DNA of 64,000 nucleotides from Candidatus Scybalocola faecavium. Its GTDB lineage: Bacteria; Bacillota; Clostridia; Lachnospirales; Lachnospiraceae. Numbering within the stretch: the first letter of the stretch is position 1; the number at the start of each line of letters is the position of its first letter. The position numbers and the translations under genes were made by a program. The DNA lies in assembly GCA_018713145.1 (NCBI GenBank), contig DVFP01000007.1, positions 1-64,000 of the forward strand, written 5' to 3'. Under the pieces are notes generated by a model that ran no database searches, had not been told where the DNA came from, and was given only the letters and a program-made list of their open reading frames with translations. This document shows positions 23,569 to 33,137 of this stretch, in pieces.

Positions 23569-25003
23569 AAAACATAAAAAAAGAAAAAGGATCCGTTTTA
23601 TCCACAGCATGTGTTTTCGGCTGATCCTTATTACCATTGCTGTTACAGTGGTTCCTATTTTTGTTATGCGCGGTACGCTTTTGCTGAATATTTCCGATAA
23701 GCTGTGGAGTGAACGGGTGGACAGTATTGAGCGGCAAAGCTTTTTTTTGGCGGGCCAGCTTATTGAACAGGACTATTTTAACGGTGAAAACCGTGTTATT
23801 GTCAACAGTCTGATCGCCCAGTTAGATGCTATTTATGACGGACGGGTGATCGTAGTGGATTCGGACTATACGGTGCTTAAGGATTCCTATTCCAGGATCA
23901 ACGATAAAAAGGTCATCAGTCCCCAGGTCATTGCCTGTATGAACGGGCAGGAGACAGAGCCTTACTATGACCCGGTTTATGATATGGTGGAGATCATTGT
24001 GCCTGTGACCGGCGGTGAGGATCAGGCGGTCCGCGGACTGATCATTATTGACGCATCGACCCTGGACCTTACAGAGACTTATGGGGATATTAAGCAGATG
24101 AGCCTTTGGATCGCTATTGGATTTTCTGCAATTTTAGTGGCTCTGGCGGTGTTTATCGGGCGTGTTTTTACTAAGCCGTTTAAAAATGTGGCCCGGTCCA
24201 TCAACCGTATTTCCGAGGGCTATTTTGACGAAGAAGTGAGCCTGAAAGGACCTGCGGAGATTGAGACTATTTCCGATGCTTTTAATGTGATGCTGAAGCG
24301 GTTAAAAGAGCTGGAGGATTCCCGGCAGGAATTTGTGTCTAATGTGTCCCATGAGCTTAAAACCCCGCTGACTTCCATGAAGGTGCTGGCAGATTCTCTG
24401 AATACTCAGCCGGACGCGCCGGTTGAACTGTACCGGGAGTTTATGCAGGATATTGTGGTGGAAATTGACCGGGAAAATGCGATCATCAATGACCTTTTGT
24501 CTCTGGTGAAGATGGATAAAAAGGCCGGCGATCTGAATATTTCTACTGTGAATATTAATGAGATGCTGGAGCTGATCTTAAAGCGGCTTCGTCCTGTGGC
24601 GGCAAAGCGCAATATTGAAATGGTTCTGGAAAGCTTCCGGCCGGTTACTGCCCAGTGCGATGAGATGAAGCTTACTCTGGCATTTACCAATTTAGTGGAA
24701 AATGCCATAAAGTACAATATTGCCGGAGGATGGGTCCAGGTGTCTTTAGATGCGGATCACAAATATTTTTATGTTAAAGTATCCGATTCGGGAATCGGCA
24801 TCCCGGAGGAGCTGTACGATAAGATTTTTGAACGTTTTTACCGGGTAGATAAGGCCCGCTCCAGAGAAACGGGAGGTACCGGTCTGGGTCTGGCGATTAC
24901 GAAAAATATTGTTTTGATGCACGATGGGGCCATTAAGGTAAAAAGTAAAGAGGACGAAGGCACCACATTTACGGTCAGGATCCCTCTGACTGTGGCATCC
25001 TGA
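23498..25003 (+). CDS. HAMP-domain sensor histidine kinase
   Basis: A 501-residue kinase when started at the TTG at 23498; other starts are a GTG at 23543 and an ATG at 23609, and none has a good ribosome site, so the N terminus is unsettled. Features in order: a basic segment, helix 1 (RLILITIAVTVVPIFVM), an extracytoplasmic sensor region of about 130 residues, helix 2, HAMP, phosphoacceptor His in VSNVSHELKTPLTS, and an ATPase domain with ENAIKYN and GTGLGLAITKNIV. It pairs with the regulator it overlaps. The signal is unknown; the downstream lipoprotein with GerMN domains may act in the same envelope pathway. Confidence 0.88.
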   Translation: MKRIQVNQNIYIQNGVLAISSRSKKHKKRKRIRFIHSMCFRLILITIAVTVVPIFVMRGTLLLNISDKLWSERVDSIERQSFFLAGQLIEQDYFNGENRVIVNSLIAQLDAIYDGRVIVVDSDYTVLKDSYSRINDKKVISPQVIACMNGQETEPYYDPVYDMVEIIVPVTGGEDQAVRGLIIIDASTLDLTETYGDIKQMSLWIAIGFSAILVALAVFIGRVFTKPFKNVARSINRISEGYFDEEVSLKGPAEIETISDAFNVMLKRLKELEDSRQEFVSNVSHELKTPLTSMKVLADSLNTQPDAPVELYREFMQDIVVEIDRENAIINDLLSLVKMDKKAGDLNISTVNINEMLELILKRLRPVAAKRNIEMVLESFRPVTAQCDEMKLTLAFTNLVENAIKYNIAGGWVQVSLDADHKYFYVKVSDSGIGIPEELYDKIFERFYRVDKARSRETGGTGLGLAITKNIVLMHDGAIKVKSKEDEGTTFTVRIPLTVAS

Positions 25004-25028
25004 TCGTTGGGTGTGCAGGAGGTGCTTT

Positions 25029-26081
25029 ATGAAAGGTATTCGATATATATTACTTTGGCTGCTTTTAGGAACAGTATTCCTGGCCGGGTGCAAAAGCTCT
25101 TCCGGCGGCAGCCAGGAAAAAAATGACGGTATTGTAGAGCGGTCAGTCGTAGATTCCGCTTATAAGGTATATTATCTAAATAAAGACGGTATACACATTG
25201 AAGGGCTTCCTATGATCTATACATCGGAAACTCCGGAAGAACTGATTGAGGAATGTATCTCCAGCCTTAAGGCTCGGCCGGAGGATGAAAATCTTGATCC
25301 GGCAATTCCGGAAGGCGTACAAGTGGAGGACAGTGTTTATGACAGTGTGACCAAACAGGTAGATCTGTATTTTTCCGGCGCATACAGTCAGATCCCGGAA
25401 AATAAGGAGATCTTAGTGCGGGCATGTGTAGTAAAGACTTTAACCCAGTTTGAAGGGGTGATCGACTATGTCCAGTTTTTTGTGGACGGTACAGCCCTTA
25501 CGGAAAAGGATGGCCAGCCGATGATCATGATGCAGTCGGATTTTGTGGATAATACGATGACGGATGTGAAGCGTCTCAACCAGGAGACGATCCGTTTGTA
25601 TTTTGCCAGCTCTGACGGCAGCCGTCTTGTGGCGGAGGATGTTTATATTCATTATTCAAAAAGTTATTCCCTTGAGCAGGTTATTGTGGAAAGTCTGATC
25701 GCAGGACCTATCTCTGAAACCTTAAATCCCACGCTTTCTTCAGACGTAAAGCTATATGGGGATGTTACGGTAAACGATGGTATTTGCTATGTGGATTTTA
25801 ATCAGAGGTTTTTAGACCGGATCAATGACCAGAGTTTTGCGATCAATGTCTACTCTGTAGTGAATTCATTAACGGAGCTGGATTATATTGATCAGGTACA
25901 GATCATGATTGACGGAGAGATCGTAGCCGGCAACGATGAAACGATTTCTCTGGCTGCCCCTCTGTCCAGAAATGAGGACATGATCGTTAAGCCTCAGGAT
26001 ACGCCGCCTGTTGTGGAAAGCAGCAGTGAAGCAGAATCCGGCAAGGGGGAAACGGCGGAAAGCGCCGCTAAAGAAACTTAA
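25029..26081 (+). CDS. GerMN-domain lipoprotein
   Basis: A 350-residue exported lipoprotein: signal peptide ending in the lipobox LAGC (Cys at about 20), then two GerMN domains (about 60-165 and 190-300), recognisable by the repeated VYYLN/LYFAS start and the 'EQVIVESLIAGP' helix. A Ser/Glu-rich tail follows. GerMN domains occur in spore GerM and in proteins next to envelope two-component systems; here it follows the kinase gene by 25 bases. The ATG at 25029 is preceded by AGGAGGTGCTTT. Confidence 0.85.
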   Translation: MKGIRYILLWLLLGTVFLAGCKSSSGGSQEKNDGIVERSVVDSAYKVYYLNKDGIHIEGLPMIYTSETPEELIEECISSLKARPEDENLDPAIPEGVQVEDSVYDSVTKQVDLYFSGAYSQIPENKEILVRACVVKTLTQFEGVIDYVQFFVDGTALTEKDGQPMIMMQSDFVDNTMTDVKRLNQETIRLYFASSDGSRLVAEDVYIHYSKSYSLEQVIVESLIAGPISETLNPTLSSDVKLYGDVTVNDGICYVDFNQRFLDRINDQSFAINVYSVVNSLTELDYIDQVQIMIDGEIVAGNDETISLAAPLSRNEDMIVKPQDTPPVVESSSEAESGKGETAESAAKET

Positions 26082-26085
26082 AACA

Positions 26086-26107
26086 GCTGCCTGCTTAAGG
26101 GGGCAGC
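26086..26107 (+). other. Short hairpin between GerMN gene and comEC
   Basis: AGCTGCC and GGCAGC-type arms flank TGCTTAAGGG; no T-run, so read-through into comEC is expected. Confidence 0.3.
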
Positions 26108-26126
26108 ACCAGTATAAGGAGCGATT

Positions 26127-28643
26127 ATGGTATTAAGGCCTGTACTGTGGCTTGGGCTTGCCTATATTGCAGGAGAGATACTGGTATGGATGAATTTTGC
26201 GGATCCGGTATTATGCTGGGGGATCGTTGGATCCTGCGGGAGCCTTTTAGGTATCCTGTGTCTGGTTTTACGGAAAAAAATATGCGCATTTACAGGCAGA
26301 ACACCCGATAAAAAAGCTGCGGATCTGGCAGTTTTTATCGGTCTGCCTGTTTTTTTGCTTTTTGGAGCTTTAAATTTTCAAAGAGCCTTGGATCAGGCCC
26401 TTGCATGGGATGTGAAACTGGAAGGGCTTATGGCCGGTGAATTACATAGTTCACGGGTCTTTACCGGGACATTGGAAAAAGCGGAAGAAAAAACAAACAG
26501 TTGGTATTTTTTTGTGAAGGACTGTCCTTTTGTTCAAGGTCAAAAACTTCTTGTTTCCATAAATAAGGGGGATATGTCCTGCTCCGGCTCATCCTTTGTC
26601 TCCGGGGATATTGTGACTTTTTCAGGAGAAGTGGAGCTTTTTTCCCATCCGGAAAATGAAGGCGTCTTTGATGAATGGCTTTATTATCATTCCAGGGGGA
26701 TCCGGGCCAGAGTATGGGCAGATTCAGTGACCATGATCCGGGAGAGCGGGTCATGGCTGGAAAAAGGAGCCGGCAGGCTGAGGCTTTGGATGAAGGAAGG
26801 ATGTGAGAAGTATTTAAGTCCCCGCTATGCCGGGATTACGTTAAGTATGGTGTGCGGTGATGATTCTCTTATGGAGGATTCAGTGGAGATCCTGTATCAA
26901 AAAAGCGGGATTTCCCATATTCTGGCCATTTCCGGCCTCCATGTGACTTTTCTTGGCATGGGGATTTACGGTTTGTTAAGAAGGCTGAGCCTGCCAAACA
27001 GTCTGTGTATTTTTGTGGGAATGGGGGCGGTCCTTGTTTACGGATGGTTTACCGGCATGGCGCCATCTACCTTGCGGGCAGTGATCATGACACTATTATC
27101 CCTGGGGGCCAGGCTTCTGGGAAGGAGCTATGACATAAAAACAGGGCTGGCTGCGGCAGCGCTGTGGATTCTTGTGCCATCTCCGTTAATGATCACCCAG
27201 CCGGGATTTTTGCTGTCATTTATTGCCGTAGGCAGTCTCGTTTTGTGCCCGTCCATGAAAGTTACGAAGAAAACGCCGGCGTCGGGAATAAAGGCTTTTT
27301 TGGGACGGCTAAGGTCCGGATGGATAAGGGCTATGCTTTCTCCCATGTATGTTACCGCCGGGATGCTTCCGGTACTGTCCTGGTGCTTTTATGAGGTATC
27401 TATGTACAGTATTTTTATTAATCTGGCTGTGATCCCATTAATGAGCCTGGTCTACCCGGCCATGCTGGTATGTGCTCTTTTAGCCCCGGCTCTTGGAAAT
27501 GGCGGATTTCTTTTGTACCGTTTGATCGAAGGCGTTTTGGCTGTGTATGATGTGCTGTGTCAGATGACTATGGCCCTTCCCCAGGCGGTGGTCATTACCG
27601 GAAAACCTTCCCCTGGGGAAATGTTTTTCTCTTATGGGATGTTTTTAGCCGCGGCAGGTTTGATCCGCCGTTTTATACACAACGGTGAAAAAATACCAAG
27701 GCGGATTGGATGCGGCGCCGGACTTGTTTTTATTTTGATGGGAAGCCTGATGCTTTTTTTGCCGAGGCATCCCGGGAAAATGACCGTGACCATGATCAAT
27801 GCAGGCCAGGGAGATTGCTTTTTTATCCAGCTTCCTGAGGGAAAAAATATCCTGGTAGATGGAGGCAGCAGTGATGAGAAAAACATGGGGACTTACATAT
27901 TAGAGCCGTTTTTAAAGTCCAGGGGGGTCCGCCATCTGGATGGAGTGTTTTTATCTCATTTAGATGAAGATCATGTCAATGGGATTCGGGAGATGATGGG
28001 AGGCGCTTTTTGGAATGGGGAGGATGGACAGCGGATTCCGGGAAGTATCCGGATCAGCTCCATATTTTTCCCGGGCCATGTGCCTTTGACCGGCGGCCAT
28101 GAGTCTGTTCTTGGGCTGGCACAGGCCCTGGGTGCCCGGTGTTATGCCATGTGGTCCGGCGAAACCGTGTCTTTTGGAAAACTGACGATGACAGCTTTGG
28201 CTCCGGAAAAGGAGGCGGCTGCGGCCTGGGAGACGATGGACAAAAATGACGGAAGCCTGGTTCTTTATATGTCTTACCAAAATTTTTCCATGGTTTTTAC
28301 AGGAGATATTAGCCAGAAGGCGGAGGAGAGTGTTCTTGCTTCTTTGGAAAGGCTGGGACTGAAGAAATGTCATGTGCTCAAGGTAGCTCATCATGGGTCT
28401 AAAAACAGTACCAGCGACATATTTTTACAAACAGTCTGTCCGGATATTGCCTTGATTTCCTGCGGCAGGGACAATTCCTACGGCCATCCTCACAGAGAAC
28501 TGGTGGGAAGACTTTCTCGCTATGTAAAGGATATTTATGCCACGCCCTGGGATGGCGCCGTAAAGGTGGAAACTGACGGGAAATTTATAAAAACAGTTGT
28601 GTGGTCCTGGAAGGATGGCTATAATATCAGACAGGAGGATTGA
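26127..28643 (+). CDS. comEC: ComEC/Rec2 DNA-uptake channel
   Basis: An 838-residue membrane protein. N-terminal helices and a DUF4131-like region are followed by the competence domain with the signature SGISHILAISGLHVTFLG (about residues 255-272) and many helices, then a C-terminal metallo-beta-lactamase-like domain (GQGDCFFIQLPEG, LVDGGSS, LSHLDEDHVNG, VAHHGSKNS). All parts and the metal-binding His/Asp residues are present, so this is the long, three-part form. It transports single-stranded DNA across the membrane with ComEA as receptor. The start follows AAGGAGCGATT. It overlaps nothing upstream; the next gene starts within 6 bases of its stop. Confidence 0.93.
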   Translation: MVLRPVLWLGLAYIAGEILVWMNFADPVLCWGIVGSCGSLLGILCLVLRKKICAFTGRTPDKKAADLAVFIGLPVFLLFGALNFQRALDQALAWDVKLEGLMAGELHSSRVFTGTLEKAEEKTNSWYFFVKDCPFVQGQKLLVSINKGDMSCSGSSFVSGDIVTFSGEVELFSHPENEGVFDEWLYYHSRGIRARVWADSVTMIRESGSWLEKGAGRLRLWMKEGCEKYLSPRYAGITLSMVCGDDSLMEDSVEILYQKSGISHILAISGLHVTFLGMGIYGLLRRLSLPNSLCIFVGMGAVLVYGWFTGMAPSTLRAVIMTLLSLGARLLGRSYDIKTGLAAAALWILVPSPLMITQPGFLLSFIAVGSLVLCPSMKVTKKTPASGIKAFLGRLRSGWIRAMLSPMYVTAGMLPVLSWCFYEVSMYSIFINLAVIPLMSLVYPAMLVCALLAPALGNGGFLLYRLIEGVLAVYDVLCQMTMALPQAVVITGKPSPGEMFFSYGMFLAAAGLIRRFIHNGEKIPRRIGCGAGLVFILMGSLMLFLPRHPGKMTVTMINAGQGDCFFIQLPEGKNILVDGGSSDEKNMGTYILEPFLKSRGVRHLDGVFLSHLDEDHVNGIREMMGGAFWNGEDGQRIPGSIRISSIFFPGHVPLTGGHESVLGLAQALGARCYAMWSGETVSFGKLTMTALAPEKEAAAAWETMDKNDGSLVLYMSYQNFSMVFTGDISQKAEESVLASLERLGLKKCHVLKVAHHGSKNSTSDIFLQTVCPDIALISCGRDNSYGHPHRELVGRLSRYVKDIYATPWDGAVKVETDGKFIKTVVWSWKDGYNIRQED

Positions 28644-28648
28644 TATTT

Positions 28649-29122
28649 ATGAGATTTAGAACGGTCAATAGTTTAAAGACCATTAAATTAGATGAAGCCC
28701 GGCTGGTATCTTTAAAAATAAACGGTGATCAGATGGTGGTTCAGGCCGAGGGCGCCGTGATCCGGGCAGATGATCCAAATAATACCCGTTTTGAAGATAT
28801 GTATTGTGTGCTTTTGGAACTGGTCCTTTATCATGTTCAGGTGAAAAGTTTTTGCCTTCAAGGGTATAAATATTATGATGCTGACGGACGTTTGCTTGAA
28901 CAGGTGCCCAGCCGACCTCTTTCGGAACAGGAGCGGCAAAAGGCTCTGGATGTGGGAGAAGATGTGTGGATTTTCCGGCTGGAAGAGGATCCGGAGAAGG
29001 ATGTATATCGTTTGATCTATGATATGGAGGATGACGGCCAGATCAATACTTACGAGCTTGAATTTACATTTGACGGCAGCAAAGCCTCCTGGGAGCACTT
29101 TTCAGGGCCGGTGGAAGGATAA
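28649..29122 (+). CDS. Uncharacterised protein (DUF6145-like)
   Basis: A 157-residue soluble protein without recognisable catalytic motif; mostly beta strands, ending in a YELEFTFDGSKASWEHF segment. I believe it belongs to the Lachnospiraceae family DUF6145, from memory of the pattern. The ATG at 28649 has AGGAGG ahead. It sits tightly between comEC and holA (6-base gaps), so it belongs to their transcript, but no role follows from this. Confidence 0.6.
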   Translation: MRFRTVNSLKTIKLDEARLVSLKINGDQMVVQAEGAVIRADDPNNTRFEDMYCVLLELVLYHVQVKSFCLQGYKYYDADGRLLEQVPSRPLSEQERQKALDVGEDVWIFRLEEDPEKDVYRLIYDMEDDGQINTYELEFTFDGSKASWEHFSGPVEG

Positions 29123-29128
29123 GATTAT

Positions 29129-30106
29129 ATGCGGATACTGAATGAACATATAAAAAATCATACCTTTAAAAATGTGTACCTTATTTATGGTCCGGAAGAT
29201 TATCTGCGGCGTCAATACAGGGATAAGTTAAAAGCAGCTATCCTGGCAGATGGGGACACAATGAACTATAATTATTTTGAAGGAAAGGGCATTGATGTAA
29301 ATGAGGTGATCGGTCTGGCACAGACCATGCCCTTTTTTGCGGATTACCGACTGATCATTTTAGAAAATACAGGGTTTTTCTCATCTGCGAATGATGTGAT
29401 GGCAGAGTTTGTAAAGGAAATCCCGGAGACAACGATCCTTGTGTTTGTGGAGGAAAACGCAGATAAGCGCAACAAGCTGTTTAAAGCGGTCAGTCAGGTG
29501 GGTTATGCGGCAAATATGACCAGCCCGGACCAAAATACTTTGATCCGGTGGGTCGCCGGACTTTTAAAGCAGGAGAATCGCAGGATTACTAAGGACGACT
29601 GCCTGCTGTTTTTATCTACTGTGGATCTGGATATGGAAAATATCCGTCAGGAGTTGGAAAAACTGGTATGCTACACCATGGGCCGAGATGTGATTACCGG
29701 GGAGGATATTAAGGCTGTGTGTACTGTACATACGGAAAACCGGATTTTTGATATGATTAATGCTGTAGCCGGAAAAAATAAGGCTCAGGCTATGGCTCTT
29801 TATAATGATCTTCTAACGCTGAGGGAGCCGCCTATGCGTCTGTTGTTTCTTATGACCCGCCAGTTTAACACTCTTTTGCAGATCCGCGAACTGGCCGGCC
29901 AGGGCTTTCCCAATAATACGATCGCCCAGAGGACAGGTATGAAAGAGTTTATTGTCCGGAAAAATATGGGACTGGCCCGGAAGTTTACCGTAGATGAGCT
30001 GAAGGAAGCCGTAGAGTTTTGCACACAGATGGAAGAGGATGTAAAGACCGGTAAAATGGCGGATCAGATTGCCGTGGAGCTGATTATTTATAAATATGCG
30101 GCATAG
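29129..30106 (+). CDS. holA: DNA polymerase III subunit delta
   Basis: A 325-residue clamp-loader delta subunit: the N terminus (VYLIYGPEDYLRRQY) has the degenerate P-loop-like GPEDYL; the middle contains FMA-like and 'IFDMINAVAGKNKAQAM' segments and the C-terminal domain binds the clamp-loader collar. It opens the beta clamp during replication. The comEC-holA-rpsT order is well known in Firmicutes. It ends at a bidirectional terminator shared with rpsT. Confidence 0.94.
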   Translation: MRILNEHIKNHTFKNVYLIYGPEDYLRRQYRDKLKAAILADGDTMNYNYFEGKGIDVNEVIGLAQTMPFFADYRLIILENTGFFSSANDVMAEFVKEIPETTILVFVEENADKRNKLFKAVSQVGYAANMTSPDQNTLIRWVAGLLKQENRRITKDDCLLFLSTVDLDMENIRQELEKLVCYTMGRDVITGEDIKAVCTVHTENRIFDMINAVAGKNKAQAMALYNDLLTLREPPMRLLFLMTRQFNTLLQIRELAGQGFPNNTIAQRTGMKEFIVRKNMGLARKFTVDELKEAVEFCTQMEEDVKTGKMADQIAVELIIYKYAA

Positions 30107-30111
30107 AAAAA

Positions 30112-30148
30112 AGCTCCGGAGTGAGGGTTTTCTCCGGAGCTCTTTTTA
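30112..30148. terminator. Bidirectional terminator between holA and rpsT
   Basis: 10-base perfect arms AGCTCCGGAG and CTCCGGAGCT, with T-run to the right and A-run to the left. Confidence 0.9.
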
Positions 30149-30188
30149 TATATAGAAGGACATATCCTCCTGTAAAATTTATATTTTA

Positions 30189-30452
30189 TTATGCAAGCTT
30201 ATTTACAGCAAGGTTCAGTCTGCTGATCTTTCTGGAAGCTGTGTTTTTGTGGTAAACACCCTTTGTTGCTGCTCTATCAATAGCGCTTGTAGCTGCTGTC
30301 AGTGCTGCCTTTGCTGCTTCTACATCTTTAGCTGCGATAGCTGCATCTACTTTTTTGATCGCAGTCTTTACGCTGGATTTAATAGACTTATTTCTTGCTG
30401 CTTTTGTTCTGTTTACTAAAATTCTTTTCTTTGCTGATTTAATATTAGCCAT
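30189..30452 (-). CDS. rpsT: 30S ribosomal protein S20
   Basis: An 87-residue very basic, Ala/Lys-rich helical protein (starts MANIKSAKKRILVN, contains KGVYHKNTASRKISRL), normal for S20, which binds 16S rRNA early in 30S assembly. It is divergent from gpr and convergent with holA. It has its own promoter (30592-30620) and a structured leader of about 130 bases, which may serve autoregulation. Confidence 0.97.
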   Translation of the reverse strand: MANIKSAKKRILVNRTKAARNKSIKSSVKTAIKKVDAAIAAKDVEAAKAALTAATSAIDRAATKGVYHKNTASRKISRLNLAVNKLA

Positions 30453-30540
30453 GCTTTTTTCTGACCTCCAAATAATCTTTAAACTGGTTTGTTTTCAGGA
30501 CAATGGGGACAGCCCCTTGCCTGGTTTAGAGTAATATTTG

Positions 30541-30580
30541 GTTTTCGTATGCGGACACGGACACGGACGTTTACGAAAAC
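30541..30580 (-). other. Structured rpsT leader hairpin with hexamer repeats
   Basis: Arms GTTTTCGTA (30541-30549) and TACGAAAAC (30572-30580) enclose a 22-base loop made largely of tandem CGGACA repeats. It lies in the transcribed leader of rpsT, about 90 bases before the start codon. Confidence 0.55.
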
Positions 30581-30591
30581 ACACTGCTATA

Positions 30592-30620
30592 ATAATAGTA
30601 AATAAAGTGAAAAATGTCAA
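30592..30620 (-). promoter_or_regulatory. rpsT promoter
   Basis: On the minus strand TTGACA (30620-30615), 17 bases, TATTAT (30597-30592). Confidence 0.85.
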
Positions 30621-30695
30621 TACATAATCTTTAAAACTTTCGGGAATCCTATGTGTCAAAAGATGTTCAGTTTAGTTTAAAGAGGGAGGATGAGC

Positions 30696-31664
30696 ATGGA
30701 TTTTTTAACTCATGTGCGGACGGATCTTGCTGTTGAGGCAGCCCAAAATTTTTCAGAGCACGAAAACGCCCTGGCCGGTGTAACTGTCCGGGAAATGGAT
30801 CATTCCCAGGCGGATATTCATATTACCTATGTCCATATAAAAACAGAAGAAGGCGCTAAAAAGCTGGGAAAACCTATAGGACGGTATATAACCATGGAAA
30901 CCCCCCATTTGGCAGAGGATGATGAGGATTATCACCGGGAGATCACCCAGGTGCTCATGGATCAGCTGGAGCTTTTAGTCCCTAATATCCGGGAAAAAAA
31001 GGTCCTTGTGGTGGGAGTAGGCAACCGGGAGATCACCCCGGATTCCCTTGGCCCTAAGGTGGTGGATCATTTGTTTATTACCCGGCATTTGATCCGGGAA
31101 TATGGTAAAAATTCCAAGATCACAAAGGGGTTTGGCAGTGTCAGTGCCCTTGCTCCGGGAGTCATGGCTCAGACCGGTATGGAGGGCAGTGAAGTGATCG
31201 GCGGTGTGATCCGGGAGACAAAGCCGGATGTGGCGCTGGTCATTGATGCTTTAGCAGCCCGCAGTGTCCATCGGCTCAATTCCACCATACAGCTGACGGA
31301 TACAGGGATCAGCCCCGGGTCCGGAGTAGGAAACCACAGACACGGACTGGATAAAAAAAGCTTAGGTATTCCTGTAGTGGCTATCGGTATTCCTACAGTG
31401 ATTGATGCTGCAACGATTGTTAATGATACAGTCAGTTCACTGCTGGATGTGCTGGAGCAGCAGGAAGTTTATAAACAGGTATTTGAGTCTGTCCGATCCT
31501 TTGACGATCAGGAAAAATATCTTCTTTTAAGGGAGCTTATGGCGCCGGAAATGGCCGGGATGTTTGTAACCCCAAAAGATATTGACCAGACGATGGAAAA
31601 GATCAGCTATACGGTTTCAGAAGCTATAAATTCCATCTGCCATCATATTGATAAGCTGTCATAG
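30696..31664 (+). CDS. gpr: Germination protease (GPR)
   Basis: A 322-residue spore protease, made as a zymogen in the forespore, that degrades small acid-soluble proteins at germination. Family hallmarks: the N-terminal VRTDLAVEA, VVGVGNREITPDSLGP, and VIDALAARSVHRLNSTIQ with the GSGVGNHR segment. Length is normal. The ATG at 30696 follows GGGAGGATGAGC. No clear sigma-G promoter was identified by eye. Confidence 0.95.
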   Translation: MDFLTHVRTDLAVEAAQNFSEHENALAGVTVREMDHSQADIHITYVHIKTEEGAKKLGKPIGRYITMETPHLAEDDEDYHREITQVLMDQLELLVPNIREKKVLVVGVGNREITPDSLGPKVVDHLFITRHLIREYGKNSKITKGFGSVSALAPGVMAQTGMEGSEVIGGVIRETKPDVALVIDALAARSVHRLNSTIQLTDTGISPGSGVGNHRHGLDKKSLGIPVVAIGIPTVIDAATIVNDTVSSLLDVLEQQEVYKQVFESVRSFDDQEKYLLLRELMAPEMAGMFVTPKDIDQTMEKISYTVSEAINSICHHIDKLS

Positions 31665-31787
31665 CTGTTTTTCTGAAATAAGCAGTCCGTTTCTGCAGCT
31701 GTTTTGTCCCTGCGGGATTTTGAGATTGTGTTTTGTCTGCCGGCAGGAGCTAAGGTATATCCTGTCCATCCGGGAATATAATGTATT

Positions 31788-33137
31788 ATGCCGCAAAGTA
31801 ACATGAAGGCTCAGGATCAAGTGTCAGGGATAGGAAGTGGTGGATTGAAACATAAAGGCAGGTGGATACTTCTGGCAGCTTTGGCAGCGGGGCTTATTTT
31901 AATATATGGGAAAAGTGATGGGCAAAGCCTTAAGGGAACGCTGCTTTCCTGGAAGGAAAACATTGAAAATACCGTAGCCCGGACACTTTTTCCTACTGCA
32001 TTTTTAGATGAAAACGTTTTTTGGCCGGATGACCGTAAACTGGCAGAACATATTATGGAGCTGGTTACCCATACGCTGTTTACTCAGGATTTTTCTTCAG
32101 ATCCTTTAAAGGAAGAAACAGCCTCATCCGCGGAGGAATACTATCCCTCCCAGGAGCTTTTGGATAAATTTGCGGAGGAAAACCGGGAACAGCAGAGTCA
32201 GGACACCCAGGAAGTTTTAGTACAGGCTGACCAGGATTCACATCAGGACATCCAGGATACATCCGGTGGGGAAGACGGGGAGGATCCCGCTCAGGATACT
32301 GAACAGATGGCCCAGGGAGCTGATCAGGAATTGATCCCCGCTGTGGCCACCCCGGCGAATGGCGTCCTGTATCCCACCCAATCTCTCTATGATTATACAT
32401 TTCTGATAAATAATTTTTATATTACAGATTCTTCTACATCCTCTGACGCCAGCCTGATTGACGGAGAGACTCTATTAAACCGGGATCTGACCCTGGATCT
32501 TACCGGAGAGGATCCGGTAATCCTGATTTATCACACCCATTCCCAGGAAAAATTTGCAGACAGCCGGGACGGCGAAGTGTATGATACTGTAGTAGGACTT
32601 GGGAATACTTTAACAGAGGTCCTTCAGGAAAAATACCACATTTCCGTTTATCATGATACAGGAGTTTACGATATGATCAACGGTGTGGAGGACAGGAATG
32701 AAGCGTATTCTCTTGCCGGCGAAGCTGTTTCAGGGATTTTGGCTGAAAATCCCTCCATCAAGGTTGTCATCGATCTTCACAGGGACGGGGTTGCCGAAGA
32801 TACCCATTTAGTAACACAGGTCAATGGAAAACCTACGGCCCAGATTATGTTTTTTAACGGTCTGTGCCGAAATGCCAACAATGATACCGATGGATATTTG
32901 CAAAATCCGTATTTAACCGATAATCTTGCCTTTAGCCTTCAGATGCAGATTAAGGCCGCGGAAAAGTTTCCGGGCTTTACCCGAAGGATTTATTTAAGGG
33001 ACTACAGATATAATATGCATTTGTGCCCAAGATCTCTTTTAGTAGAGTGCGGTGCTCAGACCAACACGGTGGAAGAAGCTCAGAATGCTATGGAGCCTTT
33101 GGCAGATTTATTATACTGTGTATTGTCCGGTCAATAA
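31788..33137 (+). CDS. spoIIP: Stage II sporulation protein P
   Basis: A 449-residue protein that cleaves peptidoglycan during engulfment, working with SpoIID and SpoIIM. A membrane helix lies at about residues 26-43; a Gln/Asp-rich linker (about 110-185) follows, and the SpoIIP amidase/endopeptidase domain (about 240-449) contains LIYHTHSQEKF, KVVIDLHRDGV and the late Glu in LLVECGAQTN. The ATG at 31788 lacks a strong ribosome site; a TTG at 31845 behind GGAAGTGGTGGA is an alternative. gpr directly upstream is the common neighbour in Clostridia. The lepA promoter lies in its last codons. Confidence 0.92.
   Translation: MPQSNMKAQDQVSGIGSGGLKHKGRWILLAALAAGLILIYGKSDGQSLKGTLLSWKENIENTVARTLFPTAFLDENVFWPDDRKLAEHIMELVTHTLFTQDFSSDPLKEETASSAEEYYPSQELLDKFAEENREQQSQDTQEVLVQADQDSHQDIQDTSGGEDGEDPAQDTEQMAQGADQELIPAVATPANGVLYPTQSLYDYTFLINNFYITDSSTSSDASLIDGETLLNRDLTLDLTGEDPVILIYHTHSQEKFADSRDGEVYDTVVGLGNTLTEVLQEKYHISVYHDTGVYDMINGVEDRNEAYSLAGEAVSGILAENPSIKVVIDLHRDGVAEDTHLVTQVNGKPTAQIMFFNGLCRNANNDTDGYLQNPYLTDNLAFSLQMQIKAAEKFPGFTRRIYLRDYRYNMHLCPRSLLVECGAQTNTVEEAQNAMEPLADLLYCVLSGQ

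Noticed and set aside
22795-23637. 280-codon minus-strand frame across comEA/regulator
   Set aside because: Long but purely antisense to the receiver and output domains of the regulator, with His/Ile-rich composition typical of a shadow frame.
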